NCBI GenBank assembly: GCA_949825025.1
Contig: OX463780.1
Coordinates: forward strand, 35,940,979 to 36,004,978
From: Siphlonurus alternatus
Lineage: Eukaryota; Arthropoda; Insecta; Ephemeroptera; Siphlonuridae
Length of the DNA stretch: 64,000 nt
Reading direction: 5' to 3'
Of this stretch, positions 1 to 12,766 are shown piece by piece. How positions within the stretch are numbered: the first letter of the stretch is position 1; each line of letters begins with the position of its first letter. The notes under the pieces were generated by a model. The model made no database searches and was not told where the DNA came from. It saw only the letters and a program-made list of their open reading frames with translations. A program made the translations under genes and the position numbers.

Positions 1-1682
1 ATGAGAGAAGATTACAGTATATATACATACTGTACTGTATACGGCAGCAGTCAGCTAGGCTTGGTGACGGTTCACAACTTGCTGATTATCACCTCGATGA
101 AATCTCTCCGAGGCTCTCTTAATCAGCCGTGAGGCCCGTGACGTCATCACAAGTCATCTGCTTCCCAGCATCCTACCAATGGCATCATTATTATCAGCTG
201 ATACTTGCAGAAGTTTAACCTGCAAACAGAAAATTGTGTACTTGTAAAGCATGCATTAATATGAATTAAGTCATTATAAAAAATGACTTTAGGTTGACTT
301 ATGAAATGATTGTAAGCAACCAAAGTCACTGCTCCTTAGTGTAAATGAAGCTGTGGCAACATTTAACCTGTGATTTAAACCTGAAATTAAACAATACACA
401 CTTAATACTCCACCTGGTAACCGGTACGTGTACTGCTGGGCAGAATTAAAGTTTGTCAAATTTCCTGTCCGTTGATCATAAAGCATGCAACCAGTGCAGT
501 ATCATAATTATGCATATGCATACAGTACTGTATGCATATTCATACTGTAGCATTACTATATTTATAATTAAATCATTTATTAAAGATTTGACATTTGTGT
601 ATGATATGTACACTGCAGTATGAATATGCATATTATATAAAATACTTGAGTTCATATGCCACAAATCCTGTTGCAATTTTATTAACTAAACTTCATGCAA
701 AATGAGTACAGTATATATGCAGTACACACAGCTTATTAGTATGCATATGCTTAGGGGTTTTTGCCTAAAACATTCATGAATCTTATGCACATATCCCTAA
801 ACAAAAACAAACTTACCTAATTTTCTGGAACAAAACTTAACAGACACAATAATTAGAGCGTACATTACCATAATTTTGGACACGGAAACCCTTCACAAAG
901 TCCATTACCAATCGTTGAACTTGAATTCATCCTTCGGGAGAGTATGCATAGCATCAAAACATGCCTGTGGTTGCATGGTGGTTTACCGCCACCTAAAATA
1001 AGAATTTGTCACAAAGCAACTGGAACTATAGCTTTATTATACACTTCTTAAACATATTCAGTACTAAAATATAACTTATCTGATCCAAATACGCTTGATT
1101 TTTCACTTAATAAAGTGTACACAGGATTGTAAACACCGGTAGACGCCATCGAACAAATTCAAAACAAATTACTCCGCACACGGACTTTTTTCGTAACGTC
1201 ACAGCACTGAAATCCGATGCGCATGCGCGAGGACTTGATGGCATTTTTTTCCGTGCATCGTGGAGTTCACGTGGGCCATTTCCATGCAAATCAAAACATT
1301 CGAATTAATAACTTATTCATAGTAAGAAAATATGAAAAAATGTCACGGTCTTACACATAAAAGAGCAAGGAACTCTATTTAATCAAATATCTTAAATTTT
1401 TAATGTATGGAAAATTGGTGGAGCTGGTGGCCCAGTGTGGTCTTTCCACTGGTTTCCCACGAAAAACATAGATTTTCTGCAATAATTTTTTTAAATGTTT
1501 TCAATGTAATTTTATTTATGATAAACAAATGTGTAGGGCTTTCGTTAATACACGGAATTCATTTTAAATCAATTACCGTAATTTTTAAACTAGTGGAAAA
1601 GGATGGAACATTTGTGGAAAAATCCATGTCCACATTTTTTCCACATTAATCCACATAAAGTCCACTACGAGTTCCACGAGTG
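1..1682. other. AT-rich region without a supported gene
   Basis: No convincing gene is visible. The stretch is rich in short palindromic words such as TATGCATA and ACTGTAT. A minus-strand open frame at 1107-1289 contains a second ATG (reading MASTGVYNPVYTLLSEK) that looks somewhat protein-like, and 861-991 on the minus strand has another short open stretch. I found no matching splice phases that join them to each other or to the BTB gene to the right, so neither is called as an exon. Confidence 0.5.
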
Positions 1683-3465
1683 TGCTACCAGGGTTGATTA
1701 AAATGACAATCTTGTTCAAGAAATCGTTTCTTACGCAAGATTTAATCTTGAGCAAGAAAAAATCTTCAACATGTTTTCATATTTATCTCAATATTATTTC
1801 TTGGACAAGTTACCATCATGTTTAAAATGACAATCTTGTTCAAAAAGTTTTTTCTTACCCAAGATTTTTTATCTTGAGCATTGCAAGTAATAGACTTGAG
1901 CAAGAACAAATCTTGCGCGCGTTTTCATTGCGCAAGTGGACTGCGCAAGTGGACGATGTGAAACAAATGCAATGCGCATGACCGTTTTTTATAACACTTA
2001 AGATGGATGGTTGGTGAAAATTGAAGCTGGTGAAGAAACATTAAGATTTTGTGTGTTTTTGTGCTAATTAGTAGTTATTACACAGTTCCAGGTAAGCTTT
2101 AACTTATGTATAGTTGTTTTTGTTTAATATATTGTTAAGCTCACACAAAATTGTCTGTTTTTTTAATGACATTTCGGTGGCTTGACCTGCTTCCTGCTTG
2201 CTGAGCGGCTTGCAAACATGGCCGGGATGTGATGGATTCTGATCAAGGATTCGACAACCATACCAGATCGACAAAAGTTGGCTGTTGTGCGCATAAATCA
2301 ATGGCATAGCAGTATTTGGTTTGTATAAAGTTGATAAAGGTATGTATACTAGAACTGCAATGTATGCATACTGTGTATGCATATTATATAATATGCATGC
2401 ATTTAAGTTAATGCAATAAATTGTGGTTGTATATGTATTAAATTAACATCGTTGTACAGTAGTGAAGTGTTTAAATTTGTTTTACAGTACAAAAATTGTT
2501 AATCATGCATTTAAATATATACTGTATATAATGCATCCCTGCTCAAAATTCTTGAGCAAGATCTTGGGCAAGATTTTGGGCAAGATTTGCACAATACCTT
2601 TTGCAATTGTCTTGAGCAAGATTTGCACAATACCTTTTGCAATTGTCTTGAGCAAGATCTTGCATGTCTAATTTTATCGAATATCCTTTAAATATGTCTT
2701 TGATCCCCAGGTTCCGCATCAGGCCTAGCCGTTGCGTACGTACATGGATAGAGTGAGAGGATTCATTGTGCGCTGAGCGGAGAGATGAAGCAGGATGATG
2801 AATATCCACAGAAAGTACACCAGCAAGACAACTGCCGAACTTATAACGAAAACTATTATGTACTATGCATACCAGAAAAAAACTAATTAAACTCTTTATT
2901 TTTTTTCAGATGATGGATAAATGTATGTGACGACTGTGAGGTTTCTACTAGGTACCACATCTTGCTACCAAATCTTGAAAATCTTGTCAAGATCTTGAAT
3001 TTACTTAAACAAATTTTTTCAAGTACAAATCAGTTGCAAGTCTTGTGAAAGATCTTGAACCCCAATAATGTTACCAAGAACTTGCACAAGAAAATATCTT
3101 GCCAAGATCTTGGCAAGATCTTGGTAAGATTATTTGGGCTCAAGATCTTGGGCAAAATTTGCGCAAGTCTTGAAGAAGTTTTGACCAAGATCTTGTGCAA
3201 GTCTTGGACAAGTTTTGAGTTTTGACCAAGATCTTGAGCAATAATCTTACCAAGATCTTGTCAAGATCTTCCACAAGAAAATATCTTGCCAAGATCTTGC
3301 ACAAGATCTTGGCAAGATCTTGCCAAGATCTTGCGCAAGATCTTGCCAAGATCTTGCCAAGATCTTGGCAAGATTATTGCTCAAGATCTTGGTCAAAACT
3401 TGTTCAAGACTTGTACAAGATCTTGTTCAAGAAATTTCAGCAGGGCCTATATAATAATGAAGCCA
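1683..3465. mobile_element. Element-like region packed with CAAGATCTTG palindromes
   Basis: Between about 1700 and 1930, 2540 and 2665, and 2980 and 3450 the sequence is made of variants of CAAGATCTTG and its half-site CTTGNNCAAG, in both orientations. The two outer clusters surround a less repetitive core of 1940-2540 and 2670-2950. This looks like a long non-autonomous DNA transposon with clustered subterminal motifs. The borders are uncertain: the left begins near ACCAGGGTTGATTAAAATG and the right ends near TTTCAGCAGGGCC, both next to a TA, but the two ends match only loosely. It lies 3' of the last BTB exon seen and may sit in an intron of that gene. Confidence 0.45.
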
Positions 3466-3549
3466 TGATGCACCTTCTTGGTTTCATGATCGACACTTTA
3501 ATACAATATTTTGAGTGAATATTTACATGTGTCCAAATGTCCAATTTAC

Positions 3550-4512
3550 CTCGTTCTTTGCGGCGAGCAACACTGCTGGCCTGAAGATTGTGTCATCCGC
3601 CGTGGAGTGCTGTTCCGTCATGGGTTCTACACTCCAATCGTACGGCTCCTCTTTGACTCGCACCAAACCCAGCACGGCAGCCGCGCCATCCTGCACAGAG
3701 CAATATAATAATTAATATATATAAACAGCTTAGTATTATATAATTATATATTAATCAAACCATGCATTTGGGTATTTCTATTAATATTAACTAATTAACT
3801 TACTAAAAGTCTGAAACCCCAATTAACCTTCTGAAACTCTAACTTGAGCGTTTCACGGTGAGACGCTCAATACTGTTTTTCTTTTTCACGGGCTCTTCCG
3901 GAATAGGGGTGACTACACGGCCTTGCAATCCATCCCGGCATTTGCCTGTGACTGAGGGAAACGTGGGAACCTCAGCAAGGATGGACGCTACAGCTTATTT
4001 TGTCAATGAACCGGAAGTGCAATGGTCCAAAGACGTCCAAAGCCAGGGGAACATATTAGTGGAAAAGTACAACGATTTACCCTTGGGTGGGAAACGTGAT
4101 TTTTGTTGAAAATTTTCACCCATCCAATCACGCGTTGCTTGACTAGCTTCGGTGATCTGGCGAGACCCATGCGGTCAAGCGCACTGTGCTACACCTCCCT
4201 CTGCTGCATATGGTATTTAGAACAATAAATATAATAGCCAGTCCTAATAATGTAATCTCACCATGTCGAAATCTCCATGCAGTGCGTGGTCCACTGCACC
4301 ACTGGGATTGGGACTCGTAGCGCCCCCGCCGTTGCTAGCCTCGTGTCCACTCTCCGTGGCCCCGCCTCCTCGACGCCCTCGTCTGCGTGGCACTGCAGCA
4401 TCCTTAGACTCCTAAGAAATGAACAGATATATAATTAGATAATATTTATACAGCTCATGCATTTTATTTAAAAAATAGACGCGTAACTTATTTTTTAGCG
4501 TAAATTTTCTCG

Positions 4513-4595
<83 letters not shown>

Positions 4596-6296
4596 TTAAT
4601 TGTTATTATAGTTGTTAGTAAATAACTTTTTCATGCATGCAAAAAATAAATAAAATCTATGTATATAATATATTATGTGCTTTGAAATTTAAAAAAAAAT
4701 AACTTTCTATATATTGTACCTCTCCTTCCCTATACCTTTCCCCTCTTCCCCCCCTTACACTCACCAAGAGCCAATTTGATAACCTTTTTTTTAACACATT
4801 CAATACAAGCATTTTCAATGAAGCAGAGAAATTTCGGACAAGTAATGCTCACGTTCTCGGCTTGAGATGGGTGGTGCAGTGGCGAAGCGGGCGGCGAGTG
4901 TTCAGGCTCGGGCTCGGCAGGCGGTCGCTGCAGCTCGTCTCCTCGACACAGACCCCGTACCTGAGGGATAAAATTAATTTAGTGCTGCATTAATTGCTAG
5001 CTGTATCAGATACTGTATCAACAAGCCAAAATCGTCACTTAAAAAATAATAATTCAGAAGCGTATATGAAGTAAATTGTTTGAATATTAGTGAAAAGGGA
5101 ATAAAATCAAGCTCTAAAAACTCAGGGGCATTCACAAAGCCCTATCCCCGACATTTAGGGCTCGATAATTTAAAGCCCGATTTTAGGCATGCTTTTTAGA
5201 CCCAAAATTTCTAGTCTAAAATTATCGAGCCCTAAATGTGGCCTTAAGACTTTGTGAATGCCCCTTAATTTAAAAACTATTTATTGCATGATAAAAGTTA
5301 AGATGCGCTGACTTATTATATTATATATATATATATTGAGAGATATCTTTGGGGATGAGTGACTTCGCGTCATTTCATTTTTTTTTTTTTTTTAATAATA
5401 CATCACACTGACAGCATTATATTGACAGTCACAAGCTCGATAAACTACCGGGTAGTTTAAAAATCTTGGTCTGTTGGTGTTATTCTCTATGCATGCAGCG
5501 CACCTGCAAGATATCCCCCGCATGCAGCACGGCGACGAGGGCGGCGTGTGGCACGTGCACCACCCCGCGGTACATGAAGGCGAGCAGAGAGCGCAAGGTC
5601 GGCAGCGACACTTCCGGCGGCAGCAGCAGCACAGGGTGAGCAGCTGGCGCGGGGGGCAATGCTTGCAGAACGCCGTGCAGGTATGGGCTGCATGCAGACA
5701 GCACGAGCCGGTGAGCGCGCACCAGGCGACCCTCCGCCACCAGAGACACATCAGCAAATGCTTCGGAGCTGAGGAGATCACCCACTACCTGTGTTTATGC
5801 ACATACAAAAAACTTAAGTTATAAGCACCTACATTGGATGAAAATATTTTCCTTTTCCATCACTTATTAACATTTAACAAATTTAATGTTACTTTCAGAA
5901 AATTATGCAATTTATTAACGTATGGTCCATTGCCCCCAAGATATAATCAATTTATCTGATGCTTTAAATTACATAATATAAATAATATTTAAGGTAGAGA
6001 TAACGTCGGTCAGCTGTTTTTTTAGCTCCATTTGATTAACATGTATTAAACCTTAGCAAAAAATTCACAAAAATTCTGATTTTTTTTTTTTTTTTTTGAG
6101 AGGCAGATATTAGTGCCTAAATGCCATAGAAAAAGTTTCAATACAATTTAACGAGGCGTTTTTTTTTTTTTTAAATTAATTTTTTAGTTTGTCTCTCCAT
6201 GGGAAAGCGGAAGGTCCTATGCTGAAAATTAAATAAATTAATTAAAAAAAATCGGCTCGTTAAATTGTTTTGAAATTTTTCTATGGCTTTTAGGCA

Positions 6297-6338
<42 letters not shown>

Positions 6339-8288
6339 AGAATTTTTGTGAATTTGCTAAGGTTTACATGTTAATCAAATGGAGCTAAAAAAACAGGTGA
6401 CCGACGTTATCTCTACCTTAAGTAAATTTTTATCCGTATATAGTTGTTGTCGTTGTTGAACATGTGTGCTGTATTGTTTACTTATACCTTGTTTTAAAAT
6501 TCTCACAATAAAATTATAGTAATATATTTTATATAAATTATTTATCTAATTTTTAACTCATCATTTTCAATCAATATATATCATCCTTTTTCATTTTTTA
6601 TATTATAATTACAGCAATGAATGTGCCATGGTTTGTTATTAATTTACTATATTACATCACAATAATGAAAATCAGTTGAAAAGACTTTTATAAAAATATA
6701 TTTTATATAATATTATTTGTGTACATGCATTGCATGACAAGATTTTTGTATTTTTTTATTAAATCGGGAGTTGTATTAATTTACCAGTATTTTTTTTTTT
6801 TTAATATATACACATGCTACAATATGAACTGTGCTGGAATCATATCTATATACTTATGTTATAGACTTATATACAGTATACTGATCGAATTACGAAATAA
6901 TACATTTTTTATTGGAAAATTAGAATTTTTAAAAGTTAGCTTTTTCTTGTACAGCCATGCATATTATAATAAGCATATAATGCAATATATCAAATTTTAA
7001 TAATTATACATAATATATTATAATATAAATATATATTATATATGTTGGCATCCGGAAGCGTATTCGCTTCGGATGCGAAATTTTTGATCCCATGCCAACG
7101 CGTTGGGATCAAGCAGAAATTCCAAGGAAACGATACTCGCGCTCGGAACATCGCAATTTTGATCCCAACGCGTTGGGCACATTAGCAAAATTCACAACGC
7201 GTTGGGATCAAAACGATTTGAACATATGAAAATCATTACAAAAACGCGTTGTGAACAATGTTAAAAGCGTCAAACGCGTTCGGAATAAAATTATATTATA
7301 GAATGATGTTATATATAATGACGCGAAATTCTCAAGTATTAAAATATGAAAGAGAAAGAATTTTGCTGTCAAAATTAAAGTATTAAGTCACGAAATACTG
7401 CCGTATTATATGCTATTTATATATAATTGAAATTTAAATTAATTATTTAGATTATTATGTTATAACAGTTATATTGTAGCACTTAAACAGTAAATATTAA
7501 CTGTCTGCTCTTATCTTCATGTCTTATTCATGAATATACAATCACAATTCAAAATAAAATGATTGAATCTTAAATCATATTAATCTTTTAAGCGTTGAAA
7601 GAGGGGGGGGGGGGAAAGAGAATTAAAGAGAGGCAATTAAGTTCCATGGGGAGAATCGCGAGATATTTAAATATTTATAATGTATAAGTAAATCTTAAAG
7701 GGTATAACTTGTGCGTAATATATATAATATTATATTACTGGCGGGTGTTTTTCTCATTGTTCACAACGCGTTGTGAGCAAATTGTAAAAATTTGATCCGA
7801 AGGCGTTGGGAATATTTCTGGAGTGCCCCATATATACGTTGGGATCAAAATCGTGATGCTCCGTACGCGAATTTTGCGTCTTGGAGCTTGCGTGCATGAT
7901 CTCAATTCGTTGAGATCAATATTTTCGCGTCCAGAGCGGATTTCGGTTCGGCGCGGACGCTATAATATTAACATAATATATTTTATAGCATGTTAAATCC
8001 AAAACGCCATGTTGAAATTTCCAAATTCTTGCATTCTCCTCGGACATTGTCTGATATAATGCATAATATACACGTCATTTAATTACATAATTTACAGAAC
8101 ATGCAAATATATTTTCAATCGTGATAATTAAATGCAACTTGAGCATAATTGTTGTGCTGGTTGCATCCAAAGATCGTTTATAGGCGCGTACAATTGTGTT
8201 TTCTGAATAAAAGCGTTTTGAATCTGAATATATACGATAGTAAAAGTAAAACGATACTATCTTATAATATATATAAATATAATGTATG

Positions 8289-8387
<99 letters not shown>

Positions 8388-9448
8388 ATATGCTCTATAA
8401 TAACGATGGAAAAAATAATTTAAGGCAGTTTTTGAAATTTTTTGTTACGCATTGCAGCGCACATGCTGCAGTCGTCATAATATTATATATTGCAGACTTT
8501 TTTTGAATTATTGAACCGTGAAACCAGAATTAAATTTAACTGGTATTGATCGAATTGAAGTTTAAACTAATAGTAACTATCATACATGCATATGATATTA
8601 TATGACATGAGCGTTAAATTTATATAAATCATATTAATGCTGCACGCATTATATATTATTACACTTCGATCATGGCAAAGAAATTATTGCTGATTAAAAA
8701 CATAATTATTATGATGGATCGAAATATTGGATAGATTATGTATTATATACACTTCTCTCATCATAATTAATTTGCAATGCTGGTAAATCTCAGCGTCTTG
8801 TTAATTGTTTATTTATATAAAATAATATATATTATATATAATTACATTATAAATTATAACATAATTATATATGTAATGTGATATAATATATCATTGACGC
8901 AACGCTACAATAAATGCAAATTTTGCTGCACCTATCTCTGTGATTGATTACTAATTCTTACAGGGTTGGTGATTAAATAAGGCCGCAAAAGAAAATTTTC
9001 CGATGTGACAACTGTTATACATGCTATTTCATTTCTGCCATCACCTGCAATAATGAGTTCATTTTGAAATTTCTTGGTGCATAATTTTTGAAATATATGA
9101 TAAAATTTAGCTTATTTAATTTACCAGTAATAAAGCAGTGAATGATGTAAAACATGTATAAATTGCATATGTTGTACATATAAACATATATACATTAAAT
9201 ATATATTAAGAAGTTATAGATTGAATATATTTATTATATTTCCACTCGAATCTTAAATTCCGTCTATTATATAGCTCTTGACGCGCAACCTTTCAGTATT
9301 ATATAGTATGATATTACCATGTAGAGAATATATATTCTTTATAAATTGTATTATGCATGAGTATAAACCCTAACTTGTTATTATCTTTAAAAATTTAAAG
9401 AGACTTTTTAAATATAATATTAATTATCTTACCTTATATATATATATA

Positions 9449-9490
<42 letters not shown>

Positions 9491-9974
9491 AGTTGAAATT
9501 TTAATAATACTTTGAAATTTTGAAATTTAACCATTTTTTTGCATAAATAATTATAAAGCGAAGTTCTGCAGTTATACGGAAATTAAATATATAAATAATT
9601 ATTTTAAATAAATATATGTTGCTTTCATAGTAAACCAATTATAAAATCAATTAATATATACTCAATTAAAAAAAAAAAAAATCTCCTTATAAGCCATCAT
9701 GGTATATAGAAAGAAATATTATATTTCTATAAGATATATATATACATATATTGTTAAAATATCTTAACAAAATAGCTTAATTACGACTATTTTAATAATT
9801 ATATACATCATTTTTTGATGACGTCATATACCATATATATGACTGTCATGTCTGCAATGTAATTAAAGTAAATCATACCTCATGGAAGTTACTTTGGTAG
9901 TTGTGCCACACGAGCTGGAAGTTCTCTTCACCAACCGGCGAAGTTGGATCTGCAATTGATGACGTGTTTGCCAT
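3550..9974 (-). CDS. BTB/POZ (tramtrack-type) protein, 3' part not found
   Basis: Probable nuclear transcription regulator. Five exons join in phase 0: 9879-9974 (start ATG at 9974), 5504-5788, 4853-4960, 4262-4411 and 3550-3690, giving 260 residues. All have GT donors and AG acceptors. Residues about 18-135 form a BTB domain, with FQLVWHNYQSNFHEV at the start, FADVSLVAEG, AHRLVLSACSPYL, and AGDILQVRGLCRGDE at the end. This is the arrangement of arthropod tramtrack/bric-a-brac/lola proteins, where BTB mediates multimerisation. A basic glycine-rich stretch (RRRGRRGGG, possible AT-hook) follows near residue 172, then VKEEP, a likely SUMO-acceptor consensus. The expected C-terminal DNA-binding domain is not visible, so one or more exons must lie to the left or outside the window. 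Coding exons are GC-rich compared with their AT-rich introns. The fold is confident; the orthologue is not assigned. Confidence 0.85.
3870..4200 (-). mobile_element. SINE with 5S rRNA-like head, copy 1
   Basis: Read on the minus strand, the first 80 bases (about 4195 down to 4115) resemble a 5S rRNA: CCAGATCACCGAAGCTAGTC, followed after a gap by GATTGGATGGGTGA. The body shares blocks in the same order with the copy at 53914-54310: GGCTTTGGAC, TTTGGACCATTG, GCTGAGGTTCCCACG, TTTCCCTCAGTCAC, AATGCCGGGATGG and AAGGCCGTG. It ends in an A-rich tail near 3870-3887. The block with AATGCYGGG followed by GGCCGTGG resembles a conserved central domain I remember from widespread invertebrate SINEs. It lies in the intron between BTB exons 4 and 5, about 60 bases from exon 4. 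Confidence 0.75.
4516..4594. repeat. (AT)n microsatellite
   Basis: About 39 uninterrupted AT dinucleotides, in the intron between BTB exons 3 and 4. Confidence 0.95.
5125..5264. mobile_element. Short foldback MITE
   Basis: The ends GGGGCATTCACAAAG and CTTTGTGAATGCCCC are inverted copies. Inner segments such as ATTTAGGGCTCGATAATTT also pair with their reverse complement, so the 140 bases form one hairpin. It lies in the intron between BTB exons 2 and 3. A diverged end of the same type is visible near 51510 (GGGGAGCATTCACAAAC). Confidence 0.7.
5993..6417. mobile_element. TTAA-flanked foldback MITE, GGTAGAGATAAC family
   Basis: Terminal inverted repeats GGTAGAGATAACGTCGGTCA and its near complement end at 6417. 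The element is flanked on both sides by TTAA (5989-5992 and 6418-6421), as expected of a TTAA-specific (piggyBac-type) integration. The arms pair along most of their length, including the TTTGATTAACATGT and GAATTTTTGTGAATTTGCTA blocks. An A homopolymer of about 38 bases lies near 6299-6337. Inserted in BTB intron 1. Confidence 0.85.
7045..7975. mobile_element. Element-like region with GATCCCAACGCGTTGGGATC palindromes
   Basis: Two clusters, 7045-7290 and 7760-7965, carry repeated variants of TTGATCCCAACGCGTTGG and its half-sites. The outer ends are partly inverted (GCTTCGGATGCGAAAT on the left; the complement of ATTTTCGCGTCCAGAGC on the right). The core between them is plain AT-rich sequence. 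The design, with subterminal clusters of a palindromic motif around an inert core, matches the elements at 1683-3465 and 29914-32079. I read it as a non-autonomous transposon in BTB intron 1; exact borders are not fixed. Confidence 0.5.
8290..8385. repeat. (GT)n microsatellite
   Basis: About 47 GT dinucleotides without interruption, in BTB intron 1. Its translation as a run of Cys-Val is meaningless. Confidence 0.95.
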
Positions 9975-10500
9975 TTTTTGATTAATCGATCACGATGATC
10001 TTAACAATATCTATAGCTTAAAAGTTACACTAGAATCAGTAAGATGTTTTACTATTATCGCGTGTGAAGCAACGAGAAATGTACTGAGAGTAATGCGTGA
10101 AACGCTGCTTGTGAAGACAGACTGAGCGAGAGAGACCGCGAACTCTGCCAGCGATCGATGCGCTATACAGTCCTGGATTATCGATTTTCTGTGGCTGCTT
10201 TAGCGTTCGCTTTTAACCAATAAGATTGCTCATACGTGATGACAAAATCAATAACGATCACGGACCGACCGTCGGATAGCTAGCTATAAGTCGTCTACCT
10301 GCTGCATATACTTGAGATCGTGATTGTATCGAATGACGTAAATGTATATAATTTACGTAAACAAGTAAATAATATTCTAATAATTACAGCCTTATTTAAG
10401 GTGTTTAATTTTCATGAACGTTAAAGCAATAATACGTTACATCAAGGAAAAATTAAAATGCTAACATTGCATATTTTTTCCTTTGTTATTAGCATTCATC

Positions 10501-10665
10501 TATATAATATAATATAATATAATATAATATAATATAATATAATATAATATAATATAATATAATATAATATAATATAATATAATATAATATAATATAATAT
10601 AATATAATATAATATAATATAATATAATATAATATAATATATATAATATAATATAATATATATTT
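10501..10665. repeat. (ATAAT)n pentanucleotide repeat
   Basis: About 30 copies of the five-base unit ATAAT, breaking into mixed TA repeats at the right end. It lies about 530 bases upstream of the BTB start codon. Confidence 0.9.
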
Positions 10666-10689
10666 AATTCAAAATCATTTTGATTGGTA

Positions 10690-10830
10690 CAGTCGTTGCC
10701 TCGGAAAATTTTCCTCTGCGGCCTTTTTTGTTAATCATGTTAATCACGATGCCCCGTAGGAATAACACAAAGGGCATGGTGATTTAAGAGCTAGAGGGAA
10801 CATTTTCAAGGCGACGAGTGTACATGGACA
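10690..10830. mobile_element. Foldback MITE remnant (GTTAATCAC family)
   Basis: GAAAATTTTCCTCTGCGG and the complement of AGAGGGAACATTTTC, together with GTTAATCACGATGCCC and GGGCATGGTGATTTAAG, form inverted arms around TAGGAATAACACAAA. The same centre and arms occur at 57346-57640, and half of an arm near 8965-9000 (GGTGATTAAATAAGGCCGC), so this is a repeated family. Confidence 0.6.
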
Positions 10831-12438
10831 AACTTAATTAGATCTCATGCCAAAATTTATCCTAGAAAATAGAAATCAACAAGTTTATTTACAACTTAAA
10901 TAAAAAATTAACAATGCATTTAAGATACACTTAAAAAATGCCTGCAAAATTATTTTGTATGCTGCCATCCATGACGATATTAATTGTTTTACTTATTGTA
11001 GGTAATACATCTATAGACAAAAAAAAAAAAAAGTTTTGAGTCATGGCATTATAACAAATTTAATATCAAGCTTTTGTGTCACAAGTTGTAAATATCTTGG
11101 AATGACAATATAGATGAAAAATTGTCTTGGCAAATACATATTATATAATTGTTGAATTAAATAAAAAATTGGCAAAAATTAATTTTGCAATGAAACAAAA
11201 AGTATGTAATTTGGAGTCTTTAAAAATCGTGTATTACGGTTATGCATGGCATACTCTTCTATTATTATTTATGGCGTTCTTTTGTAGGGATCGTCTTCTC
11301 ATGCAGACACGCAGTGGTTTTTGTTAGCAAAAAAAAAAATAATAATAATAATAAAAATAAAAATAGAATATAATATTATGTATATGATTTAAGCGAAAGC
11401 TGGACAGAATTGTAAAAAAAAATGGGAAAAACTATTAATATTTTAAATTTCCCATCTATAATTTGTATTTTTTTATGATTATGTATATGTTAAAAAAAGA
11501 AATTAATATCAATATATATGTTTCAAATTAACAAAGATGTGACTGGACATAATACTAGACAATCTATCAATTCTTCTTCTCCAAAAATATGGAGCATATG
11601 AGCAAAAATCTAAAAGAGACTATTTTTATTTTAGCTCTGTACGTGTTGTATAACAAACTAGCTTCCAGATAATTTAAAAAATATATAAAGTGTACCTGTT
11701 TTTAAGAAACAATTAATTTTGTTTAGCTTATACCTGATTACAAAAAATCACTATTCGATTAACAAGAATACTATCAATAATAATAGTTTTCAGATAATTA
11801 ATTGTAAATAAATTTATAGTAAATAAATGTTGACATTTTTTACTTTGATGTATTTTTATGTCGACGACAGCTACTATAAGGAGTATAAGGACCAAGATAG
11901 TTCAGTGATAATTAAGGACTCTTCATAAGGTAAATAAAAATGGAGTGGGGGAATGCCTATGATATATTGCCTATGTTAATTCCAAGATTTCACGGGGGCC
12001 CCTGGATCTGCAGCTGATTGATGTTTTAATTGTTTGTAGTTTAAATACCGGATTTTTTATTTTTTTTTTATAGCCCTATGCATGAAGTTAAGCAACTTGT
12101 TCAGCTTCAAAGTGGAGCGGGTTGCCTATACAACAAAAGTTCGCAGAAACACGTCTACCGCGCCGAAATTAATATTTTATTATACTATACATTTAACTAG
12201 CATACTATTTTTTGTTTATTATTATTAGTATTATAAAGTAAATATAAATTTTATTTTCATAATTCTACAAAATTTTGTATTTATATAGCCACCTGCAGCT
12301 TGTGGTGAAAGTATAATATTATAAACCTCGCGGGGTGCCATGTAAATAGTGAGCCGGCAGATTCGAGCCGCACTGGTAAATAAGATATTTGACGCCAGTG
12401 CGGCGCACTGGTAAAAGATGCTGATCGAAATTCATTAA
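10831..12438. other. AT-rich intergenic stretch, no gene seen
   Basis: Long open frames are absent and no splice-compatible exons were recognised. The piece near 11955-12015 (GCCTATGATATATTGCC, then GGGGGCCCCTGGATCTGC) resembles the end of the hAT-like element at 57440-57603 and is probably a worn relic. Confidence 0.5.
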
Positions 12439-12766
12439 GGGGAAGGGAACACGCCCAATTAATGTTAAAAAAAAATCTCACACATGAAAATTATGACAAA
12501 AAAATTAAAATATTTTATGTTCTCGGGCCTCGTCGATCTCGCTACATCCCCTATGTAGATATCATTATATTATATTATAGCTAAAATATCAGGTACGTAT
12601 GCAAATTCATAACTAAAAAACTAGCTCGAATTTGTAAACCTATATAATATTTTAGCTATATACTATATAGTAGAGGGGATGTAGAGGAGAATTCATTGCA
12701 CATTTTAAATTTTTTTCAGAATTTTTGTGAGGGATTTTTTTTAACATTGGTGGCGTTACCTTACCC
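12439..12766. mobile_element. TTAA-flanked foldback MITE
   Basis: Flanked by TTAA at 12435-12438 and 12767-12770. The left end GGGGAAGGGAACACGCC pairs imperfectly with the right end GGCGTTACCTTACCC, and the inner arms pair at ATGTTAAAAAAAAATC and around CTACATCCCCTAT. The inner sequence resembles the interior of the element at 33271-33635, so the two belong to related families. Confidence 0.75.

Noticed and set aside
1107..1289. 60-codon minus-strand frame with internal MASTGVYNPVYTLL
   Set aside because: Protein-like wording, but no compatible next exon or recognised family.
2104..2382. 92-codon minus-strand frame as a further BTB exon
   Set aside because: No acceptor in phase 0 and no zinc-finger or other DNA-binding pattern; it lies within the CAAGATCTTG element.
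3222..3518. Lys/Ile/Leu-rich open frames at 3140-3518
   Set aside because: Translations of CAAGATCTTG repeats on both strands.
5474..5824. 116-codon plus-strand open frame and a second minus-strand frame
   Set aside because: Shadows of the GC-rich BTB exon 2; only one minus frame gives the BTB fold and fits the splice phases.
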